NCBI RefSeq assembly: GCF_009696045.1
Contig: NZ_VUMT01000001.1
Span: 248,001-312,000 of the forward strand
Reading direction: 5' to 3'
DNA from: Velocimicrobium porci
GTDB taxonomy: Bacteria > Bacillota > Clostridia > Lachnospirales > Lachnospiraceae
Length of the DNA: 64,000 bases
Positions 44,694-54,814 of the stretch are shown here, one piece after another (within the stretch, counting starts at the first letter, position 1; each line of letters begins with the position of its first letter). A program made the translations under genes and the position numbers. Under the pieces are notes generated by a model. It was not told the origin of the DNA and made no database searches. It saw only the letters and a program-made list of their open reading frames with translations.

Positions 44694-45083
44694 TCAGTTG
44701 ATTTTCAATTCATTGTATCCTGTTTCCGGATCAAATTCTTCTTCAAATTTTATTTCCATAAGACCAAGTAGCACAACTTCGGCTGTTGTATTTACAATAG
44801 TTCCTTCCTTTAAATGACCTCCAATTGTAGTAAGGTCATTTTTACTTAATGAAATATGAAGATGTGTGCGTTTTTCTGAAACAGTCCCCGTTATCGAAAC
44901 AATCTCCATATCTTCTTTTATTTCCCGAATTCTGACTCCACTGGCATCCCGTATTCTGGCATTTGAAACACAGCCAACTGCTGATAAAATAACTGCCGCT
45001 TCAATGTGATTTTTCTTAGCATAGTTTTTGATTTCACCTAAAAGATCATCGCCTCTGTGTAAACGAAACGCATACTCTTTCAT
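44694..45083 (-). CDS. PPC (DUF296) domain protein
   Basis: A 129-residue single-domain protein. Seen: YAFRLHRGDDLLGEIKNYAKKNHIEAAVILSAVGCVSNARI, then THLHISLSKNDLTTIGGHLKEGTIVNTTAEVVLLGL, the core of the plants-and-prokaryotes conserved (PPC) domain. It forms trimers in known structures; bacterial versions are often called DNA-binding, but direct evidence is thin. It is 17 bases downstream of uppP on the same strand and probably cotranscribed. Confidence 0.88.
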   Translation of the reverse strand: MKEYAFRLHRGDDLLGEIKNYAKKNHIEAAVILSAVGCVSNARIRDASGVRIREIKEDMEIVSITGTVSEKRTHLHISLSKNDLTTIGGHLKEGTIVNTTAEVVLLGLMEIKFEEEFDPETGYNELKIN

Positions 45084-45100
45084 CTATTTTCCATCCCATC

Positions 45101-45919
45101 TTAAATAATACTAAAATATAGTAATACAATACATCCTAAAACAATTCGATACCATCCGAACACTTTAAAATCATGCTTTTTAATATAATCCATTAAAAAC
45201 CGTATAACTAGCACAGAAACAATAAATGCCACTAACATCCCTGTTATTAATATTGCCATTTCCATTCCGGTAAAGGAGGTACCAAATTTTAACACTTTAA
45301 TCAAACTGGCTCCAAACATAACTGGAACTGCAAGAAAAAAGGTAAACTCTGCTGCCACCTTTCTTGAAACTCCAATTAAAATCGCTCCAAGTATTGTCGC
45401 TCCAGAACGGCTTGTACCCGGGAAAATAGCTGCAATCAATTGAAACATTCCTATAATAAACGCTGCCTGATATGTAATTTCTCCAATTGAATTAATTTTA
45501 GGCTTTAACGTTTCATTCCTATTCTCAATTACTAGAAATGCAACACCAAATATAATTAATGCCAGTGCTATCACCCAATAATTATAAAATAGTTCTTCAA
45601 TTTCATCTCCCCATGCCAACTGAACAACTGCTGCCGGAATACAAGCTACTACAATTTTAAACCACATAATAAACGTATCTTGCTTTATAAAATTTTTTTC
45701 TTTCTTTGAAAATGGCCACAACTCATTCCAAAATAAAAGAACAACCGCCAAAATTGCTCCCAGCTGAATTACAACTTCAAACATACTCCAAAATGCTTCA
45801 CTTACGTCCATGTGAATAAACTGCTGAAGTAAAATTAAATGTCCTGTACTACTGACCGGAAGCCACTCTGTAATACCTTCTACAATTCCAAAAATAACTG
45901 CATACAAAATATCTAACAT
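45101..45919 (-). CDS. uppP: Undecaprenyl-diphosphate phosphatase
   Basis: Integral membrane phosphatase (BacA family) of 272 residues that recycles the C55 lipid carrier of cell-wall synthesis; also gives bacitracin resistance. Seen: the two signature motifs, GIVEGITEWLPVSSTGHLIL near the N-terminus and FPGTSRSGATILGAIL in the middle, plus about eight hydrophobic helices. A poor AAAGGTAAAG site precedes the ATG. Followed by the PPC-domain gene. Confidence 0.96.
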   Translation of the reverse strand: MLDILYAVIFGIVEGITEWLPVSSTGHLILLQQFIHMDVSEAFWSMFEVVIQLGAILAVVLLFWNELWPFSKKEKNFIKQDTFIMWFKIVVACIPAAVVQLAWGDEIEELFYNYWVIALALIIFGVAFLVIENRNETLKPKINSIGEITYQAAFIIGMFQLIAAIFPGTSRSGATILGAILIGVSRKVAAEFTFFLAVPVMFGASLIKVLKFGTSFTGMEMAILITGMLVAFIVSVLVIRFLMDYIKKHDFKVFGWYRIVLGCIVLLYFSII

Positions 45920-46064
45920 TTTTCTTTACCTTTCTTTTTTTTACCTTGCTTAGTATACCATTGTTTTCCACAAAGTACAATAATAGGTTTATTAAAAATT
46001 CTTACAATATAATTACAATTATTGTATGTCCAAAACTAAAATCATATTCCACCTCTATTTCATA

Positions 46065-46110
46065 TAAAAAAGACGAACTATTGTTTTTTCAACAAATAAT
46101 CCGTCTTTCT
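46065..46110. terminator. Imperfect hairpin with T-runs on both strands
   Basis: AAAAAAGACGAACTATTG (46065-46082) pairs imperfectly with CAACAAATAATCCGTCTTT across a short T-rich loop. On the minus strand it is followed by CTTTTTTATATG, fitting the end of the pckA transcript about 350 bases past its stop. The intervening 46111-46270 holds no gene or further motif that I can see. Confidence 0.5.
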
Positions 46111-46270
46111 CTTTTTTGTTGTATTCCATTCACAAGCTTCAATCAACTTTTATCTATTGTATGATTGAAGCCATTTGTAATAAACACAGCCCATTGTTTA
46201 TTACAAAAGAATTCAACATAACAGCGAATTTTGGAGGTAATTAAATCCACTTTTATATTAACAATATATT

Positions 46271-46458
46271 ATGATGTTGGGGTCAAAAGATATTTTGCCC
46301 CCTGATACTTACGGATGACTACGCACTTTGTGCTCCCGTCATCCTAAAAACATTCGAAATCCGCCCTGTACGGGCTACTTTCTCATGTTTTTACGGTTCT
46401 CAAAGTCATGCTTTTTCATGCCAGCATGAAAAGCATGACCTTTTGACCCTGGTATCAT
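46271..46458 (-). repeat. 188-nt structured element with complementary ends, abutting the pckA stop codon
   Basis: The 19 bases at each end (ATGATGTTGGGGTCAAAAG at 46271 and the complement of ATGATACCAGGGTCAAAAG ending at 46458) can pair throughout if four G-U pairs are allowed. Inside are further hairpins: GGGGTCAAAA/TTTTGCCCC (46279-46302); GGATGAC/GTCATCC (46312-46343) with inner GCAC/GTGC; GCCC/GGGC near 46362-46376; and GTCATGCTTTTTCATGC/GCATGAAAAGCATGAC (46405-46439). The local hairpin at 46279 uses the same bases as the end-to-end pairing, so the two folds exclude each other. It starts one base after the pckA stop. MITE-like mobile element or 3' regulatory RNA are both possible. Confidence 0.65.
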
Positions 46459-46459
46459 A

Positions 46460-48046
46460 TTATGCCTTAGGACCTGCTTTCGCAATATGTTCCGGCATAT
46501 TTGGGTATTTCTTAGCAAAATTTTCTTCAAACATTTTAGCAAGCTTTCTCGCAGCTTTGTCATATTCTTCTCTACTATCCCATGTATCACTAGGATTCAT
46601 AATTTCAGAAGGTACTTCACTGCAAGACTGTGGAATATCCACATTAAAAATCTCATCATGCTTATATTCTGCCTGTTCTATTGTTCCATTTAAAGCAGCT
46701 GTAACCATTGCTCTTGTATATTTTAATTTCATACGGCTTCCAACACCATAAGGACCACCTGTCCATCCAGTATTGACTAAATATACCTTCGTATTATATT
46801 TTTCAATTCTCTCTCCAAGCATTTCCGCATATTTTGCCGGATTAAGTGGCATAAATGGTTCACCAAAACAAGTTGAAAACGTTGGTTGCGGCTCTGTTAC
46901 ACCACGTTCTGTTCCTGCAAGTTTCGATGTAAAACCAGTTACAAAATGATACATCGCTGCATTTTCATCTAAACGACTGATTGGAGGCAGTACACCAAAA
47001 GCATCTGCCGTAAGGAATATAATAACCTTCGGAATTCCTCCGACACCTGGAATTGCTGCATTTGAAATATATTCTATCGGATAACCTACTCTTGTATTAT
47101 CCGTTAAACTGTTGTCATTATAATCGGGTTTTCTTGTTGCAGAATCCAAAATCACATTTTCTACTAAGCTTCCAAATCGAATTGCATTATAAATCTCCGG
47201 CTCTCCCTCCGGATCAAGATTAATACATTTTGCATAACAACCGCCCTCAAAATTGAAAATACCATGATTAGACCAGCCATGTTCATCATCACCAATTAGT
47301 TTTCTTTTTGGATCTGCCGATAACGTTGTTTTACCTGTACCAGAAAGTCCAAAAAAGATTGCGGTATCGCCTGTTTCTGGATCCATATTCGCTGAACAGT
47401 GCATTGGCAATACATCTTTTTCTATTGGCATCAAGTAATTCATAACAGAGAATACGCTTTTTTTAATCTCTCCTGAATATCTGGAACCTGCAATTAATAC
47501 TAGTTTTTCCTCATAATTGACAATAATTGCTGCTTCACTATGAACACCATCCAATTCTGGAATACACTGAAAACCTGGTGCAACCATAATTGTAAAATCG
47601 GGTTCCCCGTAATTTTCCAACTGTTCTTCTGTTGGTCTAATTAATAATTGATGGATAAAAAGATTCTGACTTGCAAGTTCGTTTACAATACGGAATTTCT
47701 TTGTGCATACAGGATCTGCTCCTGCCATTCCATCAAATATAAAAATTTCTCTGTTTTGTAAGTATGCAGCCATTTTTTCCCTGATACGGTCAAATTTTTC
47801 TTTTGAGATTGGTCTGTTTACCTTGCCCCAAGCAATCGTATCATGCACTGCCTCTGTATCTACAATAAATTTATCCTCTGGAGATCGTCCTGTATATGCT
47901 CCTGTTGTAACAACCAAAGCTCCTGTATCACTTAATACACCTTCATTTCTTCTCAATGCAGCCTCTACCAGTTTAGCTGGAGTCAAATTTCTATATACTG
48001 CAGTTGGATGAATTATACCAAGTTTTTTAAGACCATATGTTTCCAT
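46460..48046 (-). CDS. pckA: Phosphoenolpyruvate carboxykinase (ATP)
   Basis: Interconverts oxaloacetate + ATP and PEP + CO2 + ADP. The product is 528 residues. Seen: [38 protein letters not shown] with the metal/substrate lysine, the P-loop [15 protein letters not shown] (~232-246), [19 protein letters not shown], and [16 protein letters not shown]. In fermenting anaerobes it often runs toward oxaloacetate. AGGAGG precedes the ATG. A LysR-type gene is divergent, with 185 bases between. The stop is directly followed by the structured element at 46271-46458. Confidence 0.97.
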   Translation of the reverse strand: METYGLKKLGIIHPTAVYRNLTPAKLVEAALRRNEGVLSDTGALVVTTGAYTGRSPEDKFIVDTEAVHDTIAWGKVNRPISKEKFDRIREKMAAYLQNREIFIFDGMAGADPVCTKKFRIVNELASQNLFIHQLLIRPTEEQLENYGEPDFTIMVAPGFQCIPELDGVHSEAAIIVNYEEKLVLIAGSRYSGEIKKSVFSVMNYLMPIEKDVLPMHCSANMDPETGDTAIFFGLSGTGKTTLSADPKRKLIGDDEHGWSNHGIFNFEGGCYAKCINLDPEGEPEIYNAIRFGSLVENVILDSATRKPDYNDNSLTDNTRVGYPIEYISNAAIPGVGGIPKVIIFLTADAFGVLPPISRLDENAAMYHFVTGFTSKLAGTERGVTEPQPTFSTCFGEPFMPLNPAKYAEMLGERIEKYNTKVYLVNTGWTGGPYGVGSRMKLKYTRAMVTAALNGTIEQAEYKHDEIFNVDIPQSCSEVPSEIMNPSDTWDSREEYDKAARKLAKMFEENFAKKYPNMPEHIAKAGPKA

Positions 48047-48149
48047 TTCGATACCTCCTAATTATAATAAGAAAAGGCCCCTTATAATTAGCTATTTCCC
48101 CTTATTTAAAATAACCAATCTTTTTTCCTTTTCTTTTCTCGTTTATTAT

Positions 48150-48180
48150 ACTAAAATAATATCATTCAGAAAAATAATAT
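48150..48180. promoter_or_regulatory. Symmetric AT-rich site between pckA and the LysR gene
   Basis: Within the 185-base divergent region an ATAATAT...ATATTAT inverted repeat with a 14-base spacer lies near 48152-48179, about 55 bases before the LysR ATG. LysR proteins commonly bind a T-N11-A dyad in such a position and control the divergent gene. The low complexity of the sequence weakens the call. Nothing else notable is in this region. Confidence 0.3.
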
Positions 48181-48231
48181 TATCACATATCTATTATAAC
48201 AAAATAACATGATAGATAAGAAAGGAGCAAT

Positions 48232-49113
48232 ATGCCTGCAAATTTTGAGTACTACAAAATCTTTTATTACGTTGCCAAATATAAAAATATTACTCAGGCA
48301 GCTAATGTTCTTATGTCCAGCCAGCCTTCCGTTACCCGCTCAATTCAAAACCTGGAACATGAACTAAATTGTCGTCTTTTTATACGTTCACGAAGAGGTG
48401 TGTCATTGACACCGGAAGGAGAATTATTATTTCAACACATTGCACCTGCCTGTGAACATATTTTAAAAGGAGAAGAGGAACTAGAAAGCGCATTAGATTT
48501 GCATGGAGGAACTGTATATATTGGAGCAACCGAAACAGGACTACACTGTTTTTTACTGGAACGGCTAAAACTATTTCATCAAAAATATCCGGGAGTGCAC
48601 ATCAAAATTTTAAATAATTCAACCCCCCAGGCGGTAGCTGACCTTCTAGCCGGTAAAACAGAACTGGCTGTTACTACAACACCTGCAGATATAGGAAAAC
48701 ATTTAAAATCAACCCGTGTGCAATCCTTTCATGATGTATTAGTTGCCGGAAAAGCTTTTTCTGATTTAAAGGACAAATCTTTTCACTTAAAAGATTTAAA
48801 ACACCTGCCAATCATCGGACTTTCAAAAGGAACGATGACATATGCCTTTTATGAACAGCTCTTTTTATCTCATGGTTTAGAATTGAAAACAGACATTGAA
48901 CTGGCTACATCAGATTTAATGCTTCCTGTCATTAAACATGACCTAGGAATTGGTTTTGTCCCAGAGGCTTTAGCAAAACCAGCTTTAGAAAGTGGAGAAA
49001 TAATTGAAATCAAGTTGGAAGATTCTATTCCAGAACGACATATTTGTATCTTAAGAGATTTACAGCGTCCTTTAAGCGTCGCTGCAAGACAGTTATTAAA
49101 AATGTTGAAATAA
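48232..49113 (+). CDS. LysR-family transcriptional regulator
   Basis: A 293-residue regulator. Seen: N-terminal helix-turn-helix FYYVAKYKNITQAANVLMSSQPSVTRSIQNLEHELNCRLFIRSRRGVSLTPEG and a C-terminal two-lobed effector domain (YIGATETGLHCFLLERLKLFHQKYPG; DLMLPVIKHDLGIGFVPE). AAGGAG precedes the ATG. Divergent from pckA, so a role in gluconeogenic or C4 control is possible, though LysR proteins regulate distant targets too. Confidence 0.92.
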   Translation: MPANFEYYKIFYYVAKYKNITQAANVLMSSQPSVTRSIQNLEHELNCRLFIRSRRGVSLTPEGELLFQHIAPACEHILKGEEELESALDLHGGTVYIGATETGLHCFLLERLKLFHQKYPGVHIKILNNSTPQAVADLLAGKTELAVTTTPADIGKHLKSTRVQSFHDVLVAGKAFSDLKDKSFHLKDLKHLPIIGLSKGTMTYAFYEQLFLSHGLELKTDIELATSDLMLPVIKHDLGIGFVPEALAKPALESGEIIEIKLEDSIPERHICILRDLQRPLSVAARQLLKMLK

Positions 49114-49141
49114 GAATGCTTTTAAGTAACACCCTATAACA

Positions 49142-49188
49142 AAAAATTCGTTATACTAATTATTTTACCATTAGTATAACGAATTTTT
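49142..49188. terminator. Bidirectional terminator with a perfect 19-bp stem
   Basis: The 19 bases 49142-49160 are fully complementary to 49170-49188 around a 9-base loop; the stem begins in five As and ends in five Ts. It ends the LysR gene on + and, read on -, the symporter gene that stops at 49212. Confidence 0.9.
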
Positions 49189-49211
49189 ATTTTAAATAAG
49201 AATTTAATAAA

Positions 49212-50564
49212 TTAAAGTGTAATAATTCCAAATGTATTTAAAATCGAACTAATTAAAATTAATATAATTAAAATTGGTGCAACATATTTAATTATAACCG
49301 TATATATTTTCTTGCTTTTAAAAACAGATGATTCCTCTACTTCATCAATAATTGCCTTTGGTTTCACGATATAACCAACAAAAATACAAGTTAAGAATGC
49401 AACAATTGGCATTAAAATAGCATTACTGATAAAATCGAAGAAATCCAAAATTGACAAGTTCAAAATCTGAACCTCTGACCAAACTCCAAATCCTAGAGAA
49501 GATGGAATTCCGACTAAAAATGCCAAACCTGCTACAATCAGACAGGCGTTTATACGTTTTACCTTAAACTTATCCTGTATCACAGATACAATTGTTTCCA
49601 TCAGGGAAATTGCTGAAGTTAGAGCTGCAAATAAAACTAATAAAAAGAACAATGTTCCAACAATATTTCCATATTTTAAATTACCAAAAACATCCGGCAA
49701 TGTAATAAACATAAGACCGGCTCCAGCCGATAATTTGCTTTCATCCCCTCCAGAAAATGCAAAAACTGCTGGAATAATAATTAAGCCGGAAATAAACGCA
49801 ATTGCGGTATCAAAAAATTCAATATTGCGGACAGATGCTTCCAAATTTTCCTTCTTTGAAACATAAAAACCATAAGTAACCATAATTCCCATTGCTAATG
49901 ACATGGAATAAAAGAGTTGCCCCATTGCTGCCAATACTGCATTAAAAGAAAACCGACTCATATCAGGAATCAAATAATAGGCAACACCATCCATCGCGCC
50001 GTCCAATGTAAGTGTATATACTGCTAATCCAACTGACAACAATGCTAAAAATGGCATTAAAAATTTACTTGCTTTTTCAATTCCTTTTTCAACTCCAAGC
50101 ATTACTATCAGCGCAGTAGCTAAAATAAATAAAGTAAACCAAAAAATAGGTTGAACAGTAGAAGAAATAAAACCTTGGAAATAGTCTCCATTCACAGTTC
50201 CTTTTGCCGGATTACAAACATAAGTTGAAAAATATTTTGCTACCCAGCCTCCAATAACACAATAATATGGAAAAATGATAATCGGCACGATGCTGGCCAA
50301 AATTCCTAAGAAATTAAACTTCTTATTCATCGATGAAAAAGCATATAATACACTTTTACCAGTTTTTCTGCCGATGGCAATTTCTGTTATCATCAATGTA
50401 AAACCAAATGTAACAGCCAAAATTAAATAAATCAATAAAAATGTTCCCCCACCATACTTTGCAGCTAAATAAGGAAATCTCCAAATGTTTCCAAGTCCCA
50501 CCGCAGAACCAGCCGCCGCAAAAATAAAACCAATTCTGCTGGAAAAATTACTCTTTTTGTTCAT
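49212..50564 (-). CDS. Sodium-dependent transporter of the neurotransmitter:sodium symporter (SNF) family
   Basis: A 450-residue LeuT-like membrane protein with 11-12 helices. Seen: FSSRIGFIFAAAGSAVGLGNIWRFPYLAAKYGGGTFLL, which carries the unwound helix 1 with the Na+/substrate site; FYSMSLAMGIMVTYGFYVSK; and LFFLLVLFAALTSAISLMET (helix 8, second sodium site). Bacterial members carry amino acids such as leucine, tryptophan or tyrosine, or related amines; the substrate is not readable. GGAGGAG precedes the ATG at 50564. Confidence 0.93.
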   Translation of the reverse strand: MNKKSNFSSRIGFIFAAAGSAVGLGNIWRFPYLAAKYGGGTFLLIYLILAVTFGFTLMITEIAIGRKTGKSVLYAFSSMNKKFNFLGILASIVPIIIFPYYCVIGGWVAKYFSTYVCNPAKGTVNGDYFQGFISSTVQPIFWFTLFILATALIVMLGVEKGIEKASKFLMPFLALLSVGLAVYTLTLDGAMDGVAYYLIPDMSRFSFNAVLAAMGQLFYSMSLAMGIMVTYGFYVSKKENLEASVRNIEFFDTAIAFISGLIIIPAVFAFSGGDESKLSAGAGLMFITLPDVFGNLKYGNIVGTLFFLLVLFAALTSAISLMETIVSVIQDKFKVKRINACLIVAGLAFLVGIPSSLGFGVWSEVQILNLSILDFFDFISNAILMPIVAFLTCIFVGYIVKPKAIIDEVEESSVFKSKKIYTVIIKYVAPILIILILISSILNTFGIITL

Positions 50565-50921
50565 AGCTCTTCTCCTCCGTATCATTAATCTAACTAAATA
50601 CCTTTATTTCTCTCATCAATATTTAGATTATTTTATTATACAAAAAAAATAGCCTCATTTCCATTTTCAAAAAATAACAAAATATTCATGCTTTTTTCAT
50701 TTTTTTTATCTTTTTTTAACAATTTTTAATCCTACAATTTTATTTTTTATATTTTTTCTCTTTTTCTCAAGTTTTATCAATATAAATCTGTTCTATGAAA
50801 AAATTTCACAACAAATCTGTAAGTCTATAAATTTTTTGTTATTTTTTTAACATCATTATAGGTTTTTTAACAAAGTCGTGCTATAATTAGCTTATGTTAA
50901 ATATTAAAGGAGGTAGTTTTA
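50565..50921. other. Intergenic region between the symporter and SDR genes, with the SDR promoter
   Basis: These 357 bases are mostly T and A homopolymer runs. A TATAAT at 50882-50887, 34 bases before the SDR start, is the likely -10 box; no good -35 box is seen. AAAGGAGG at 50906-50913 is the SDR ribosome site. No gene, riboswitch or repeat was recognised. Confidence 0.5.
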
Positions 50922-51713
50922 ATGAATTCATTAAAAGAAAAATATGGGGAATGGGGTATTATTCTTGGTGCAACTGAGGGAGTTGGAAAAGCAATTGCGG
51001 AAAAAATAGCAAAAGGCGGAATGAATGTTATTTTGGTAGGACGAAGAGAAGAAAAATTAAAAGAATTAGGCGCTGAAATCGAAAAAACTTATCAAGTTAA
51101 AAGTAAAGTAATTCGTGCCGATTTTTCTCTTTCGAACTGTACAGACGCTATCTTTGAAGCAACAAAAGATTTAGATATGGGCTTTATGTCTTATGTTGCC
51201 TGTCTGCATAGTTTCGGAAAACTACAAGATACCGATTGGGAAAAACATGAACAAATGATCAATGTTAATATTATAACATTTTTAAAATGTTTTTACCATT
51301 ATATGGGTATTTTCGCAAAGCAAGACCGTGGTCTTATTTTAAATATTTCTTCTTTAACCGGTGTAACTTCTTCTCCATATAATGCACAATATGGTGCCGG
51401 AAAAGCGTACATAAAGAAATTAACAGAAGCTGTCGGCTATGAGGCAGAAAAAACCAATGTTGATGTCATGGTTGCAACTTTAGGCTCTACAATTACTCCA
51501 TCCTGGCTACAAAACCAACCGGGCGGAGAAGCCGGTGAAGCTGCAATTAAAGCTGCCATGACAACCGAAGACACAATTGATGAAATTTTTGATAACATTG
51601 GTAAAGTACACAGTCTTGTTGTTGGAGAGCGCAATCGTAACTCTGTAAAACATTGGCAAACAGATATGACTGCCGATGAAGCTGCTGCTTATATGGGTAG
51701 ATTCTACGAATAA
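50922..51713 (+). CDS. Short-chain dehydrogenase/reductase
   Basis: A 263-residue Rossmann-fold oxidoreductase. Seen: GIILGATEGVGKAIAEKIAKGGMNVILVGRREEKL, where GATEGVGKA replaces the usual TGxxxGIG loop and Arg-Arg after the second strand suggests NADP; NISSLTGVTSSPYNAQYGAGKAYIKKL with the catalytic Ser, Tyr and Lys (YGAGK). The C-terminus has GGEAGEAAIKAAMTTEDTIDEIFDNIG. It stands alone between terminators. The substrate is unknown; steroid, fatty or sugar carbonyls are all possible. Confidence 0.9.
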   Translation: MNSLKEKYGEWGIILGATEGVGKAIAEKIAKGGMNVILVGRREEKLKELGAEIEKTYQVKSKVIRADFSLSNCTDAIFEATKDLDMGFMSYVACLHSFGKLQDTDWEKHEQMINVNIITFLKCFYHYMGIFAKQDRGLILNISSLTGVTSSPYNAQYGAGKAYIKKLTEAVGYEAEKTNVDVMVATLGSTITPSWLQNQPGGEAGEAAIKAAMTTEDTIDEIFDNIGKVHSLVVGERNRNSVKHWQTDMTADEAAAYMGRFYE

Positions 51714-51785
51714 AGCAACACTTTACCATTGCTCCTTTTCCTTATCTTTACTTTTTATCTCTTTTTGTAAATTCATATATTTATA

Positions 51786-51831
51786 AAAGCTACCACATTA
51801 ACTAACTATAAAAGTCAATATGGTAGCTTTC
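51786..51831. terminator. Hairpin terminator between the SDR gene and ppdK
   Basis: AAAGCTACCACATT and AATATGGTAGCTTT pair over 14 positions with one mismatch across a 17-base loop, with A- and T-runs at the ends. It serves convergent transcripts of the SDR gene (+) and ppdK (-). Confidence 0.75.
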
Positions 51832-51877
51832 GTTCATTTATTTAAATAAATAATTTACTTATATCGTAATTTTTTAA

Positions 51878-54502
51878 TTATTTATTATTTAATGCTGCCT
51901 GTGCTGCTGCAAGACGTGCAATTGGTACACGGAATGGAGAACAAGATACATAGTTAAGTCCTACCTTATGGCAGAATTCTACGGAACTTGGATCACCACC
52001 ATGTTCACCACAGATTCCTAACTTGATATTAGGTCTTGTCTTACGTCCTTTTTCTGCTGCCATCTGAACAAGTTGTCCAACACCTGTCTGGTCAAGTCTT
52101 GCAAATGGATCAGATTCATAAATTTTTGCTTTGTAATAAGAATCTAAGAATTTACCAGCATCATCACGGGAGAATCCAAATGTCATCTGTGTTAAATCAT
52201 TTGTACCAAATGAGAAGAATTCAGCTTCCTCAGCAATCTGATCTGCTGTTAATGCAGCACGAGGAATTTCAATCATTGTACCGATATGATATTCAATGTC
52301 GGAATTCTTTTCTTTCTTAACTTGTTCTGCTGTTTCAACAACAACATCTTTTACATATTTTAATTCTTTCTTTTCGCCAACTAATGGAATCATGATTTCT
52401 GGCACGATATCGTATCCTTTTTCTTCTTTTACTTCAATCGCAGCTTCCATTACAGCTCTTGTCTGCATTTTAGCGATTTCTGGGTATGTAACAGCAAGAC
52501 GGCATCCTCTGTGTCCCATCATTGGGTTGAATTCATGTAATTCATCACATTTAGCCTGTACTTGTTCCGGTGTTAATCCCATATCTTTTGCTAATTCAGC
52601 AATATCTTCTGGGTCTGTTGGTACAAACTCATGAAGAGGTGGATCTAAATAACGTACTGTCATTGGTTTTCCTTCCAAAACTTCATACATTGCCTTGAAG
52701 TCTGCTTTCTGGAAAGGAATTAATTCGTTCAATGCAGCCTCTCTTGCTTCTACTGTATCAGAAAGAATCATTTTACGAATCTTAGGAATTCTGTCTGCAT
52801 CGAAGAACATATGCTCTGTACGGCAAAGACCAATACCTTCTGCTCCTAATTTAACAGCATTTTCTGTATCTGCCGGAGTATCTGCATTTGTTCTAACGGA
52901 TAATGTTCTGAATTCATCAGCCCAAGCCATGATTCTTCCAAAGTTACCGCTTACGGAAGCTTCTACAGTCTTAATATCACCTAAGTAAATCTTTCCTGTA
53001 GAACCATCTAATGAAATGTAATCTCCTTCATGGATTGTTTCTCCACCAAGTTCGAATACTTTTGCTTCTTCATTAATCTTAATTTCTCCACAACCGGATA
53101 CACATGCAGTACCCATACCACGAGCTACTACAGCAGCGTGAGATGTCATACCACCACGAACGGTTAAGATACCTTCTGATGCATGCATACCTTCGATATC
53201 TTCTGGAGATGTTTCAAGACGAACTAAGATAACTCTTTCGCCTTTTTCATGAGCAGCTTTTGCTTCATCAGCTGTAAAATATACTTTACCTGCTGCAGCA
53301 CCTGGAGATGCTGGAAGAGCGGAACCGATAACCTGTCCTGCTTTTAATGCAGCTGCATCAAATGTTGGGTGAAGTAGCTGATCTAAAGATTTTGCTTCAA
53401 TTCTTAAAACAGCCTCTTCTGGTGTAATCTTTCCTTCATCTACTAAATCACAAGCAATCTGGATAGCAGCTGGAGCTGTTCTCTTACCATTACGAGTCTG
53501 TAAGAAATATAGTTTACCTTCCTGAATTGTAAATTCCATATCCTGCATATCACGGTAATGATTTTCAAGCTTTGTAGCAATTTCCATAAATTCCTTGTAG
53601 CATTCTGGTAAATCTTCTGCTAATTTAGTAATAGGCTGTGGTGTACGAACACCGGCAACAACGTCCTCGCCTTGTGCATTAATTAAGTATTCACCATAAA
53701 TACCTTTTTCACCAGTAGATGGATTACGAGTAAATGCAACACCTGTTCCTGATGTATCACCCATATTACCAAATACCATTGCCTGTACGTTTACAGCTGT
53801 TCCCCAATCGCCTGGGATATCATTCATACGTCTGTAAACGATAGCACGAGGGTTGTCCCATGAACGGAATACTGCTTTTACAGCTTCCATTAACTGAACC
53901 TTTGGTTCTTGTGGGAAATCTTCCCCATTCATAGCATCTTTATATACTTTTTTAAAGCGAACGATTAATTCTTTTAAATCGTCTGCTGTTAATTCTGTAT
54001 CAAATTTAACACCTTTTTCTTCTTTTAATTCATCAATGATTTTTTCAAAGTAAGATTTTGGTACTTCCATAACTACATCTGAGAACATCTGAATAAATCT
54101 TCTATAGGAATCATATGCGAATCTTGGATTACCAGTTTTCTTAGCAAAGCCTTCTACAGCTACATCGTTAAGACCCAAGTTAAGAATTGTATCCATCATA
54201 CCAGGCATAGAAGCCCTAGCTCCAGAACGAACAGAAACTAATAACGGATCCTCTGTATCTCCAAAAGTTTTTCCTTGAATTTTTTCTAATTCAGCAAGTG
54301 CATCAAAGATTTGCCCTTTGATTTCGTCTGTAATTTGTTTACCACTATTGTAATAATCTGTACATGCCTCTGTTGTTACTGTGAAACCCTGAGGAATTGG
54401 AAGTCCTAAGTTAGTCATTTCTGCTAAGTTAGCACCTTTTCCACCAAGGAGGTTTCTCATGTCAGCATTACCCTCTTTAAACAAATAAACCCATTTTGCC
54501 AT
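51878..54502 (-). CDS. ppdK: Pyruvate, phosphate dikinase
   Basis: Interconverts pyruvate + ATP + Pi and PEP + AMP + PPi; in anaerobes it often works in the glycolytic direction and saves energy through PPi. The product is 874 residues, the standard length. Seen: N-terminal nucleotide-binding domain (NLLGGKGANLAEMTNLGLPIP; VSVRSGARASMPGMMDTILN), the swivelling phosphohistidine domain with GGMTSHAAVVARGMG (His455), and the C-terminal PEP-binding barrel (GIGLCRTEHMF; SFGTNDLTQMTFGFSRDD; GICGEHGGDP). AGGAGG precedes the ATG. It stands alone. Confidence 0.97.
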   Translation of the reverse strand: MAKWVYLFKEGNADMRNLLGGKGANLAEMTNLGLPIPQGFTVTTEACTDYYNSGKQITDEIKGQIFDALAELEKIQGKTFGDTEDPLLVSVRSGARASMPGMMDTILNLGLNDVAVEGFAKKTGNPRFAYDSYRRFIQMFSDVVMEVPKSYFEKIIDELKEEKGVKFDTELTADDLKELIVRFKKVYKDAMNGEDFPQEPKVQLMEAVKAVFRSWDNPRAIVYRRMNDIPGDWGTAVNVQAMVFGNMGDTSGTGVAFTRNPSTGEKGIYGEYLINAQGEDVVAGVRTPQPITKLAEDLPECYKEFMEIATKLENHYRDMQDMEFTIQEGKLYFLQTRNGKRTAPAAIQIACDLVDEGKITPEEAVLRIEAKSLDQLLHPTFDAAALKAGQVIGSALPASPGAAAGKVYFTADEAKAAHEKGERVILVRLETSPEDIEGMHASEGILTVRGGMTSHAAVVARGMGTACVSGCGEIKINEEAKVFELGGETIHEGDYISLDGSTGKIYLGDIKTVEASVSGNFGRIMAWADEFRTLSVRTNADTPADTENAVKLGAEGIGLCRTEHMFFDADRIPKIRKMILSDTVEAREAALNELIPFQKADFKAMYEVLEGKPMTVRYLDPPLHEFVPTDPEDIAELAKDMGLTPEQVQAKCDELHEFNPMMGHRGCRLAVTYPEIAKMQTRAVMEAAIEVKEEKGYDIVPEIMIPLVGEKKELKYVKDVVVETAEQVKKEKNSDIEYHIGTMIEIPRAALTADQIAEEAEFFSFGTNDLTQMTFGFSRDDAGKFLDSYYKAKIYESDPFARLDQTGVGQLVQMAAEKGRKTRPNIKLGICGEHGGDPSSVEFCHKVGLNYVSCSPFRVPIARLAAAQAALNNK

Positions 54503-54814
54503 CTTACATATCCTCCTAAAATATTAATACATAGATTCGATTGACGATGTATAAAATTTCATCCCAACCGCTCTTTGCCATTATAACACAAACTGCCTAA
54601 TTAAGAAAAGGTTTTTTTTAAATTTTTTGACATTTTATCTTGAATTAACTTTCTTTTCAAATTCTTCTGCTCCCGTAGACCTAGAAAAACAAAAACGTTG
54701 AGTCATATTATACCTAAATTTTCTCAGATTTTCCATTGATTGGATTCGCTTACATTCTCACAGATTGTTTTAAGATGTACGATTTTTGCAAATTTACTCA
54801 TTCTTTCTGATTAC
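54503..54814. other. ppdK upstream region, no gene seen
   Basis: These 312 bases hold the ppdK ribosome site and, on the minus strand, a TATAAT at 54585-54580, giving a 5' leader of about 70 bases. The -35 box (TTTCTT) is weak. The rest, up to the glyS terminator, is AT-rich and holds no frame with a ribosome site, repeat or known RNA motif that I can see. Confidence 0.5.
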
